DNA of 64,000 nucleotides from Streptomyces sp. H27-C3 (GTDB lineage: Bacteria > Actinomycetota > Actinomycetes > Streptomycetales > Streptomycetaceae), in contig NZ_JASITA010000011.1 in NCBI RefSeq assembly GCF_030063415.1, positions 62,001 to 126,000 on the forward strand, read 5' to 3'. Each line of letters begins with the position of its first letter. Position 1 is the first letter of the stretch. The notes below the pieces were generated by a model. It searched no databases, had not been told where the DNA came from, and saw only the letters and a list, made by a program, of their open reading frames with translations. Positions 27,434-34,817 of this stretch are shown here, piece by piece. Both the position numbers and the translations under genes were made by a program.

Positions 27434-28414
27434 TCAGCCCATCACGACCGTGCGCTGGGCCGAGAAGTCGCCCCATTTCCCGTCCGGCAGTTTGGCGCGG
27501 AGTTTGATGCTGTAGCGCGTACCGACGGGCTCGTTCACGGTGAAGCGGTACGTCGCTTTCCCCTTGGGCGGGTCGGCGCCCCAGACGATCGTCGTGACGA
27601 GCTTTCCGTTGAGGTACAGCTGGTGTTCGCGGATCTCGCCCCCGGCCCCGGGCGGCGCCCACTCCAGGTCGATGCCGCGTTCACCCGCCTCGGTGCGGGC
27701 CGTCGCGCGCAGGGCGGTCGGTGCGGTGGAGGGGCCGTCGTCGGGACCCGAAGCCGTGGTCAGGTCAAGGGTGTTGCTGTCCTTCGAGGAGTTCTCGGCG
27801 GCGTCGCGGGCCCGCACCGTGAAGGTGTAGACGGTGCCGGGCCGCAGCCCGGTCACGCGGGCCGTGGCGGCGGAGCCGGGCACCGTGTGAATCCGGGAGT
27901 CCTCCTGGTAGATGTCGTACGACGTGACGCCGATGTCGTCCGCGGCCCGCCCCCAGGACAGGCTCACCGCACTGCGCCCGCCGACCCGCCCCCGCAGCTT
28001 CACGGGCACAGCGGGCGCCTGGCGGTCCTCCGGTGTGGGGGCCGGGGTGGTGACCGGGACGGGCCTGCTCGGCGCGGAGAGATTCCCCGCGGCGTCGCGC
28101 GCGCGAACGGTGAAGCTGTACCCGGTCGACGGGTCGAGCCGGTCGATGTCGACCATGTGCCGCGCGGCCGGCAGCGTCTTGACCTTGGCGCCCTCCTGGT
28201 ACACCACGTACGCGGTGACGGCCTTGTTGTCGGTGGCCCGGTCCCACATCACATGCACGGAAGTGGCGCTGCCCGCCTGGACGGTCACCTCGTCCGGCGT
28301 GGAGGGCCGGGCGGTGTCGCGCTCGGGTTCGGGCGCGCAGGCGGCCAGTAGAAGCAGGGCGGAACAGGCCAACACGGCGCATACGGTGGGGCGTTGCACA
28401 TCCGGACCCTTCAT
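27434..28414 (-). CDS. lipoprotein with three fibronectin type III domains
   Basis: 326 residues. An N-terminal signal ends in the lipobox LLLAAC (Cys at about 26), so the protein is lipid-anchored outside the membrane. Three Fn3 modules follow: about 38-125 (YVVYQEGAKVKTL, YSFTVRARDAAGNLS), about 135-222 (YDIYQEDSRIHTV, YTFTVRARDAAENSS) and a divergent third from 235 to the end. The first two resemble Fn3 modules of actinobacterial chitinases and cellulases, but there is no catalytic domain. The chitosanase 2 kb away makes a polysaccharide-related role plausible. Confidence 0.85.
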   Translation of the reverse strand: MKGPDVQRPTVCAVLACSALLLLAACAPEPERDTARPSTPDEVTVQAGSATSVHVMWDRATDNKAVTAYVVYQEGAKVKTLPAARHMVDIDRLDPSTGYSFTVRARDAAGNLSAPSRPVPVTTPAPTPEDRQAPAVPVKLRGRVGGRSAVSLSWGRAADDIGVTSYDIYQEDSRIHTVPGSAATARVTGLRPGTVYTFTVRARDAAENSSKDSNTLDLTTASGPDDGPSTAPTALRATARTEAGERGIDLEWAPPGAGGEIREHQLYLNGKLVTTIVWGADPPKGKATYRFTVNEPVGTRYSIKLRAKLPDGKWGDFSAQRTVVMG

Positions 28415-28856
28415 ACGAAGTTAATGGTCCAGACCTGTATGCCATGGGTGGGGGCAGCGGGCAAGGGTTCGCGTGCGGTGACCTCAGATTGCCCGCCGCC
28501 ACCGGACAGGCCGGCCGCCGCTACGCCATAATTCGTTCTCCTGCTTCGTAGGAGCTGTGTGGTTGACGAAGACCCGAGGGCGGCACCCGTGGAAGCGCGG
28601 TCGCGGAGGGCTGTCACCGCCCGGACGGAGCCGTCCGGGGTGCGCAGCAGGTCGCCCAGGCGCAGATCGGAGACCACGGTCCACCCACGGTCCATCACAT
28701 AGAACTTGTGACCTGCAGTGCTGGTCAGCAAGCCACCGCCGACGACGGTGACGTCCACCAGCCGCTCGGTGTCGTGCTGGAAAGTGTCGGTGACCTGCCG
28801 GGCCCGCAGTTCCCGGAGGCCGGATCCGTGGCCTTGACCAAGTCTCCCACCCCCAC
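28411..28856 (-). pseudogene. Hint-domain fragment (polymorphic toxin/RHS type)
   Basis: Read on the minus strand, VGVGDLVKATDPASGN and, after a frameshift near 28800, RQVTDTFQHDTERLVDVTVV then TAGHKFYVMDRGW and DLRLGDLLRTPDGS. This is the conserved order of pretoxin Hint domains (GDxVLATDPETG, TAxHxFWV, DLxxGDxLRTxDG). The toxin N-terminus and a credible toxic C-terminus are missing. The piece is joined directly to a transporter fragment on its upstream side. Confidence 0.65.
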
Positions 28857-28970
28857 CAAGGCCCAGACCGCGAGCGTGACGACGGTCAGGACCGTCAGCG
28901 CGCTCGGGAAGGTGAACCCCCGTTTCGGCGCCGCGGGTGGCGCCGGCGTCGTGTCGGTGCCCGTACTCAC
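28857..28970 (-). pseudogene. N-terminal scrap of a YfcC-type membrane transporter
   Basis: From the GTG at 28970: VSTGTDTTPAPPAAPKRGFT then FPSALTVLTVVTLAVWAL, the first helix of YfcC/AbgT-like transporters, after which the frame runs into the Hint fragment. The GTG overlaps the stop of the M20 peptidase remnant (GTGA), preserving an old peptidase-transporter operon junction. Confidence 0.5.
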
Positions 28971-29424
28971 GAGGACGCCCCCGTCCGGAAGGCTTCCGGG
29001 TACTCACGCAGAAAGGCCGCCTCCGCGACGACCGCGGACCGCAGCTCGGAGAAGAGCACCCGCTCGTTCGGGGCATGCGGGTTGCACATGCTGTCCTGGG
29101 CGCCGAGGAGCAGCACCTCGGCGTCGGGCACGGCCTCGTCGCCGGGCGGCTGGACGTCGTAGTGCCCGTAGAGCAGGACGATCGGGGCGTCCGGGGCCGG
29201 CGGCGGCACCTCGGCGACGATGATCGGGGGGGGGGGGCCGGGAGGTCGAGCCGGTCGATGCGGGTGACCCCGGCGTCGCGGAGTAGCTCCACGAGGAGAT
29301 CGTGCGCCTGCGCTACGGGCTCCGGCGGAAAGCCCGGGAACGCGACCGACGGGATGGCCGTCAGCCGCTCCAGATCCGCGCGGAGCCCGTCCATCAGTGT
29401 GTCGACCCTGGATCCCAGATCCAT
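28967..29424 (-). pseudogene. M20-family dipeptidase with frameshift and internal deletion
   Basis: From the ATG at 29424 the frame gives VDTLMDGLRADLERLTAIPS then VAFPGFPP, typical of M20 dipeptidases. It breaks at a run of G at about 29227-29237. In another frame it resumes with VLLYGHYDVQPPGDE, the metal-ligand His motif, then jumps to NPHAPNERVLFSELRSAVVA, which belongs at the extreme C-terminus. The central 300 or so residues are deleted. Confidence 0.75.
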
Positions 29425-29551
29425 CGCGATCCCTGCAGTTCGTCCGTACGCCCCTGGGGGCGCCCTTGAGGATTTCTCGCTCAATGGATCACAGGGGGCG
29501 TACCGGCGCATCTTCGAACAGGGGCGAGGTGACCGCGTCGGAACCGCCGCG

Positions 29552-30250
29552 TCAGCTGCTGAGAAACTCGCTGACCTGCTGGGCGAACTCGCGGGGGTGG
29601 TTCTCGTGCACGTGGTGACCGGCGGAGATCGTGACCGAGTGGCAGTCCGGGATCAGGACGGCCATCTCGGCGATCCGGTCCGCTGACATCGAGCTGTCCG
29701 GGCCGCCCGTGATGATCAGGCTCGGCGCGACGATCTCGTTGAGCCCTTCGAGCCACTGCGGGTCGGGGTCGGCGAGCTGCTTCGTGATGGCCGGCACGAC
29801 GGGCCAGTCGTAGTCGATGGGCGCATCGGGGTGCACGACCGGCGCCTGCGGCGTCTCGGCGGGGAACGGCGGCGGGGTCTCCTCCATCACGAGCCGCTCC
29901 ACACGGTCCGCGTGCTCCTGGGCGAGCAGGTAGGCGACGACGCCGCCCATGCCGTGGCCGACCACGCCGACCCGGTCCACCAGCTCCAGCTCGTCGAGGA
30001 AGCCGTAGACGTCGTCGCGCATCAGCTCGACGGAGTACTCGTCGGGCCAGTCGCTCTCGCCGTGCCCGCGCAGGTCGATCGCGTAGACCCGCCATTCCTC
30101 GCCGAGCGCCTGCCCGGCCTCTTCCCAGCTCGCCGAAGAGGAGCCGAGCCCGTGCAGCAGCACGATCGGCGTCCCGAACGAATCGCCCCAGGTCCGATAG
30201 GCCAGCCGTACATCGCCGACATCCACTACAGAGAGATCACCCATACCCAT
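29552..30250 (-). CDS. alpha/beta hydrolase lacking the usual nucleophile
   Basis: 232 residues, a full-length alpha/beta hydrolase: HGLGSSSASW supplies the oxyanion hole, DLRGHGESDWP follows, and AGHHVHENHPREF holds the catalytic His. The nucleophile elbow reads VGHGMGGVV (bases 29948-29970), with Gly where Ser or Cys should be. Either the enzyme is inactive, works by another route, or acts as a binding or receptor protein. Two possible ATGs (30250, 30244) lie 6 bp apart. It is divergent from the chitosanase gene. Confidence 0.85.
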   Translation of the reverse strand: MGMGDLSVVDVGDVRLAYRTWGDSFGTPIVLLHGLGSSSASWEEAGQALGEEWRVYAIDLRGHGESDWPDEYSVELMRDDVYGFLDELELVDRVGVVGHGMGGVVAYLLAQEHADRVERLVMEETPPPFPAETPQAPVVHPDAPIDYDWPVVPAITKQLADPDPQWLEGLNEIVAPSLIITGGPDSSMSADRIAEMAVLIPDCHSVTISAGHHVHENHPREFAQQVSEFLSS

Positions 30251-30322
30251 ACCCCGACGCTACAGCCCTGGACGGGGCACCTGGACCGCGCGGGGACCGG
30301 GGCCCCGTGAAAGGGTCGTCGG

Positions 30323-31267
30323 GTGAAGCCGACTGCCCGTCCGACCACCCGTTCCGCTGCCCGTGCGACCACCCGTTCCGGCGATCGTGCGACGACCCGG
30401 TCCGCCGGTCGTTCCGCCGGTCGTCTGCTGATTGTGACGCTCGCGTTCGCCCTGCTGCCCCTGACCGCCTGCAGCCCGCCGCCGCCGGACGGGTCGAACG
30501 GGGCCAATGAGTCCTCGGCCGGATCCGATGCCGGGTCCGGAGCCGGGTCCGCGGCCGGGCTCGACGATCCGGTGCTGAAGGACATCGCCATGCAGATCGT
30601 CTCCAGCGCGGAGAACTCCTCGCTGGACTGGAAGGCGCAGTACAAGTACATCGAGGACATCGACGACGGCCGCGGCTACACCGGCGGGGTCATCGGCTTC
30701 TGCTCGGGCTGCGGCGACATGCTGAAGGTCGTCGAGCGCTACACACGGGCGCGGCCCGGCAACCCGCTGGAGCCGTTCACCGGGGCGCTGCGCGCGGCCG
30801 GGGGCGGCGACTCCCACCAGGGGCTCGGCAGGCCGTTCACCGAGGCCTGGGCGCGGGCCGCCGGGGACCCGGAGTTCCGCGCGGCCCAGGACGCCGAGCG
30901 GGACCGGGCCTACTTCGATCCGGCGCTCGCCCAGGCAGAGCGGGACGGGCTCGGCGCGCTGGGCCAGTTCATCTACTTCGACGCCCACGTGATGCACGGC
31001 CTGGGCGACACCAAGGGCACGGTCGGCTTCCGCACCATGCGCGACAGGGCCATGGCGAAGGCCGAGCCGCCGTCGCGGGGCGGTGACGAGAAGACGTACT
31101 TGGCGGCATTCCTCGACGTCCGGGTGGCGGCCATCGACTGGGAGCCGTCCCACTCCGACACCAGCCGCATCGAGTCGGCCCAGCGGATCTTCCTGCGGGA
31201 GGGAAAGCTGGGGCTGGAGAGGCCGCTGCGCTGGAAGGTGTACGGCGACAGCTTCCGCATCGGCTGA
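30323..31267 (+). CDS. csn: GH46 chitosanase, probable lipoprotein
   Basis: 314 residues from a GTG. A basic N-terminus with three TTRSxxR-type repeats is followed by a hydrophobic stretch ending in the lipobox LLPLTAC, then a Gly/Ser/Ala-rich linker to about residue 80. The catalytic domain starts with AMQIVSSAENSSLDW (catalytic Glu) and YIEDIDDGRGYTGGVIGF (catalytic Asp), the GH46 hallmark. It cleaves chitosan. Most Streptomyces GH46 enzymes are freely secreted, so lipid anchoring would be a notable variation. Confidence 0.9.
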   Translation: MKPTARPTTRSAARATTRSGDRATTRSAGRSAGRLLIVTLAFALLPLTACSPPPPDGSNGANESSAGSDAGSGAGSAAGLDDPVLKDIAMQIVSSAENSSLDWKAQYKYIEDIDDGRGYTGGVIGFCSGCGDMLKVVERYTRARPGNPLEPFTGALRAAGGGDSHQGLGRPFTEAWARAAGDPEFRAAQDAERDRAYFDPALAQAERDGLGALGQFIYFDAHVMHGLGDTKGTVGFRTMRDRAMAKAEPPSRGGDEKTYLAAFLDVRVAAIDWEPSHSDTSRIESAQRIFLREGKLGLERPLRWKVYGDSFRIG

Positions 31268-31380
31268 CGTCACCGCCACCGTCACCGGGCAGTCCAGTTT
31301 CCGTACTCCTGTAATTCGCCCAACTCTCGTAGCGTGCTTCGCAGTTGAACCACTGGTCACGCGGACGAGGGCGAGGATGT

Positions 31381-31715
31381 ATGAGAGCGGTATGGCGCAG
31401 ATCGGTGACAGCTCTGGCAGCAGGACTCCTGGCAGTGGCGCTGGCCCCGGCCGACGCCAGCGCGGCCGACCCACCCCAACCGGCCTACTCGGCCACCACC
31501 GGCGTCGGAGTGCACAACGCGTACGAGAAGGCGAAGTACCCGTACTTCGCGGACGCGTTGGACTCCGGCGCCGCGATGCTGGAGTTGGATGTCTGGACGA
31601 ACGCCTTCGGCAGCAACTGGCGTGTCTCGCACAGCGATCCGTTCGGCAACGACAACAACTGCGAGAACGCGGCGAACGCGGGCCAGCTGCGCACCAAGCC
31701 CCGCAACCAGAACCT
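31381..31715 (+). pseudogene. PI-PLC-like phosphodiesterase, 5' part, interrupted by a Tn3 transposon
   Basis: The ATG at 31381 begins a signal peptide (VTALAAGLLAVALAPADASA), then GVHNAYEKAKYPYFADALDS and AAMLELDVW with the first catalytic His, and WRVSHSDPF with the second. At codon 112 the frame runs into transposon 31716-37985. Removing the transposon and one 5-bp target copy restores an open frame of exactly 349 codons (RNQNL joined to GGCLADIKAW). The secreted, Ca-dependent PI-PLC-type enzyme would have been about 348 residues. Confidence 0.9.
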
Positions 31716-31761
31716 GGGGTGCCGGTAAGAACGCTGTCACCAGCCGCAAACGGTGGTGATC
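31716..31761 (+). repeat. Tn3 transposon left terminal inverted repeat
   Basis: 46 bp matching the right end except at positions 19 and 39. It contains GTCACCAGCCGCAAACGG, and its inner edge coincides with the stop codon of the resolvase gene. Confidence 0.93.
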
Positions 31762-32613
31762 AGTCCTTCGGCTGGGCAAGCCGGGGTAGTTCGGTCGTGC
31801 TGGTCACCTCAGCGAGGGCGAGGCGACCGCCCTTCAGTTCGGGCAGGTAGTTGTAGATGGTGTTGCGGGAGACGCCGAGCAGCTTTGCGATCGAGGTCAC
31901 GGTGTTCTCGGGGCGGGTGAGCAGGTCGCGGGCGTGACGGACCTGTTCGGGTGTCATGGCCGACGGTCGTCCGAGGCCGGCGCCGCGGGCGCGGGCGGCG
32001 TCCAGGCCCTCGTTGGTGCCCTGCACGATGAGTTCGCGGATGAACTCCGCTAAGGGCTGTCCCGCAATCCCTGGCAGGCGCACGACGACAGCTACGGCAC
32101 CTCGCCGCGTTGTCGGAACGCCCGAATACGTCCAGTATGCGAACGTCCCTCCGCCTTGCGATGCACCGCATCTGACGCCGTGCGCTGATCCACCAGGGAT
32201 TACGGGACAGCCCTTAGGGCGGCGAAGACGTGGAAGACCAGGCGGCCGCCCGGCGTGGTGGTGTCGAGTGCCTCGTGGAGTGAGGTGAAGCCGATGTCGC
32301 GCTTGCGCAGGCCGGACACGATCGCGATGAGGTCCTGGATGGAACGGCCGAGCCGGTCCAGCGACGGGACGACAAGGGTGTCGCCGGGGCGCAGGTAGTC
32401 GAGGGCTTTCCACAGTTCCTCGCGCTCGGCGTTCTTGCCGGACTTCTTGTCCGCGAAGATCCGGGCGCATCCGGCATCGGTGAGAGCGCGGATCTGCCGG
32501 TCGAGCAGCTGACCCTTGGTGGACACGCGTGCGTATCCCACAAGATCGCCGGTCCGTACGGCCGGAATGGGGGCGAGGAGGTCGGCGGTGTCGTCGTCCG
32601 GAGGCTGCTGCAT
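31760..32613 (-). pseudogene. tnpR: serine recombinase (Tn3 resolvase), split by a MITE
   Basis: The N-terminal catalytic domain reads LVGYARVSTKGQLLDRQIRA (catalytic Ser in RVSTKGQ), VVPSLDRLGRSIQDL and GGRLVFHVFAAL. The C-terminal part resumes with AEFIRELIVQGTNEGLDAAR and the helix-turn-helix SIAKLLGVSRNTIYNYLPEL. A 162-bp MITE at 32053-32214 separates them within a CTA-G codon junction. Removing it plus the TA duplication gives exactly 230 codons. As it stands the protein lacks its DNA-binding domain. Confidence 0.9.
32053..32214. mobile_element. 162-bp MITE, family 2, copy A (inside the resolvase gene)
   Basis: Inverted ends AGGGCTGTCCCGCAATCCCT / AGGGATTACGGGACAGCCCT (one mismatch), flanked by TA duplications within a CTAG target (32051-32052 and 32215-32216). 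It has no coding capacity. The copy at 57933-58094, in inverse orientation, differs at one base by eye. TA duplication and end sequence suggest mobilisation by an IS630- or IS5-type transposase from elsewhere in the genome. Confidence 0.88.
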
Positions 32614-32623
32614 CCGCCAGATC

Positions 32624-32763
32624 GTACAGAAAACGGTGCTGCCCGACTTTTTGAGCACAGAGGCTTTCTGACACCGTTTCTTGTGCATGATCCGGAGCTG
32701 ATCCGACCCCGAATCCCCGCCAACCGATCTTGCTCAACAATCGGTCGATAGGTGAGCAAGATC
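32624..32763. promoter_or_regulatory. probable res (resolution) site of the Tn3 transposon
   Basis: Two spaced inverted repeats lie upstream of the resolvase start. One is GTACAGAAAACGGTG (32624-32638) opposite CACCGTTTCTTGTGC (32672-32686); the other is GATCTTGCTCA (32726-32736) opposite TGAGCAAGATC (32753-32763). Resolvases bind such paired subsites upstream of their own gene and autoregulate there. The exact crossover site was not identified. Confidence 0.5.
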
Positions 32764-32820
32764 AATCCTGGCGCGCGGTCCTGGCCCACCGGCGGGGAGG
32801 GGTCCGCTCGTCGGAATCGT

Positions 32821-33507
32821 TCAGCCTACGGAGCTGTGCCATTCGGCCGTGGCGTTGATGTTGGCGTCGGCCTGGAGGGCGGCTGCGGCTGGGTCGTGGC
32901 CGCGCAAGGCGGCCACCAGGTCCTCGTGGCCGGCGGGGTCCGCTCCGTCGAATCCGGGCAGCTCCCAGAATCCGGACATCGAAGCGCGCAGCGGTTCGGC
33001 GAGATTGCGGTACAGCTCGGCGAGCAGTGCGTTGCCCGAGGCGTCGACGACATGAGTGTGAAACTCCCAGTCGGCGGTGACCCATCCTTCGAAGTCCCTG
33101 GCCGTCCAGGCTTCGGCGCGGCGCTCCAGCGCCGCGGTCAGCGCGGCGAGGTCCTCATCGGTCGCGCGGGTGGCAGCGAGGTGGGCGGCCTTGCCTTCCA
33201 GGGCGGCGCGGACATCAAGGAGTTCGGTGGAGGCCCGGTCCGCGTAGAGGCGCTGGACCGCGCTGGAGAGCTCGCTGGTTGCCCGCACATATGTGCCGTC
33301 GCCCTGGCGGACTTCTAGGAGGCCAGCGTGGGCGAGGGCGCGGACGGCTTCACGGAGGGTGCCGCGGGCGACCCCGAGCTGACGCGTCAGCTCGGGTTCC
33401 GGCGGGATTCGGGTACCCACGGGCCACTCGCCGGCCGTGATCTGCCGACGGAGCGTGCCGAGCACCTCGGCGGACAGTGTGGGGCGGCGCACCGGTTCCA
33501 GACTCAT
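32821..33507 (-). CDS. GntR-family (FadR/FCD) regulator carried by the transposon
   Basis: About 228 residues from the ATG at 33507; an ATG at 33525 is an alternative. The winged helix-turn-helix has LTRQLGVARGTLREAVRALA and AGLLEVRQGDGTYV, and the FCD effector domain has the metal-site pattern D-x-EFHTHVVDASGN (DWEFHTHV) with later His residues. It is divergent from the MFS gene, and a perfect 22-bp palindrome sits between them, so it most likely represses the transporter and itself until a carboxylate-like ligand binds. Confidence 0.88.
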   Translation of the reverse strand: MSLEPVRRPTLSAEVLGTLRRQITAGEWPVGTRIPPEPELTRQLGVARGTLREAVRALAHAGLLEVRQGDGTYVRATSELSSAVQRLYADRASTELLDVRAALEGKAAHLAATRATDEDLAALTAALERRAEAWTARDFEGWVTADWEFHTHVVDASGNALLAELYRNLAEPLRASMSGFWELPGFDGADPAGHEDLVAALRGHDPAAAALQADANINATAEWHSSVG

Positions 33508-33539
33508 ACCGGCATCATACATCAAATGGTTTGACGTCT

Positions 33540-33561
33540 AAACATTAGACGTCTAATGTTT
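33540..33561. promoter_or_regulatory. perfect 22-bp palindromic operator between gntR and the MFS gene
   Basis: Half-site AAACATTAGAC and its exact complement meet at 33550/33551, ending 5 bp before the transporter ATG. A partial second copy of the half-site (GACGTCTAAAC) overlaps at 33533-33543. Confidence 0.7.
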
Positions 33562-33566
33562 GAGTC

Positions 33567-34769
33567 ATGATCGAGACCGCCTTCGTCCCCAGCAGGCCCC
33601 TCGGCCGCACCCGTGCCGCCTGGCTCGCCGGAGCGGGCGTGGTGCTCATCGCGCTCAACCTCCGCCTCGGGATCAGCAGCGCCTCCGCGCTGCTCGACGC
33701 CCTGCGGACCGACCTCGGCTTCGGCTCGGCCGCCGTCGCCGCAATGCCCGCCCTGCCGACCCTGAGCTTCGCCGCCGCCGGCTTCTTCACCGGCCGCATC
33801 GTCGGACGGCTCGGGGCCGAGCGGACCGTCCTGCTCGCGCTCGCGGCGCTCACGGCCGGGCTCACGCTCCGAGGCATCCCTGCCACCTGGGCGCTGCTTG
33901 GCGGAACCGTCCTGGCCATGTCCGGCCTCGCACTGTGCAACGTCCTGCTGCCGACTCTGCTCCGGGCCCACTTTCCGGCCAAGGTCGCACTACTCACTGG
34001 CGTGTACACGACCGTGATGGCGCTCGGTTCGACGCTGGGCGCGGCTGTGGCCGTACCACTGGCCGCGTGGGCGGGCTCTCCCTCGCTGGGGCTGGCCGTG
34101 TGGGCACTGCCCGCGCTGCTCGCCACGCTGGTATGGGCGTTCGTACGGGCTCCCGCGGCTCGGTCCGCGTCGGCCTCGGACGCATGCGAGACGTATGTAT
34201 CGCCGTGGGCGATGGCGCGCACCCGGCTCGGGGCGCTGGTGACCGCGTACTTCGCACTCCAGGCGCTAAACTGCTATGCCATCATCGGCTGGCTGCCCAC
34301 GATGCTGTCCAAGCAGGGCATGTCGGACAGCGGCGCGGGCGGCATCCTCGCGGTGTCCCAGGCCGTTGGGATCCCGGCGACCTTCCTGGTGCTCGCCTTC
34401 GCACGCGCGCCGGGCCGCCTACGGCCCGCCTTCATGACGATCTCGGCGGCCATGCTCGCCGGATTCACCGGACTCCTCGTCGCCCCAGTGGCCCTGCCTG
34501 TCGTCTGGGCCGTACTGGTCGGGCTGGGGCTGTGCTCCTTCCCCCTGGTACTGGCCGTAATCGGCAGCAGCGGAAGCAGCCCCGCCGAGACCACCGCCCT
34601 GTCCAGCCTGTCCCAGTCCCTCGGATACCTGGTCGCCGCTCTCGGCCCCTTCACCCTCGGCCTGCTGCGCAGCGCCTCCGGCGGCTGGACCCTGCCGATG
34701 GCCTCGCTGCTCGTAACGGCTGCCGCACAGCTCGTCATCGGAATGGCGCTCTCCGCCCGCCAGCGCTGA
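33567..34769 (+). CDS. MFS transporter, CynX/NimT family, transposon cargo
   Basis: 400 residues with 12 predicted helices. The start AAWLAGAGVVLIALNLRLGI and the motif GFFTGRIVGRLGAER (MFS motif A region) fit the CynX/NimT cyanate/nitroimidazole-type subfamily, members of which export drugs or small anions. Ala/Ser-rich loop 6-7 is near residue 200. It is controlled from a promoter containing a perfect palindrome next to the divergent GntR gene. The substrate is unknown; this is the only cargo besides the regulator, so it presumably gives the transposon a selectable trait. Confidence 0.85.
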   Translation: MIETAFVPSRPLGRTRAAWLAGAGVVLIALNLRLGISSASALLDALRTDLGFGSAAVAAMPALPTLSFAAAGFFTGRIVGRLGAERTVLLALAALTAGLTLRGIPATWALLGGTVLAMSGLALCNVLLPTLLRAHFPAKVALLTGVYTTVMALGSTLGAAVAVPLAAWAGSPSLGLAVWALPALLATLVWAFVRAPAARSASASDACETYVSPWAMARTRLGALVTAYFALQALNCYAIIGWLPTMLSKQGMSDSGAGGILAVSQAVGIPATFLVLAFARAPGRLRPAFMTISAAMLAGFTGLLVAPVALPVVWAVLVGLGLCSFPLVLAVIGSSGSSPAETTALSSLSQSLGYLVAALGPFTLGLLRSASGGWTLPMASLLVTAAAQLVIGMALSARQR

Positions 34770-34817
34770 TCTGCGGACCCGGAGGCAGTGCTCGCATGAG
34801 GGAAGCACTGCCCAAGC

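Noticed and set aside
28411..29511. Single 366-codon minus-strand gene
   Set aside because: The frame strings together parts of a peptidase, out-of-frame sequence and a Hint domain; it is an accidental read-through across remnants.
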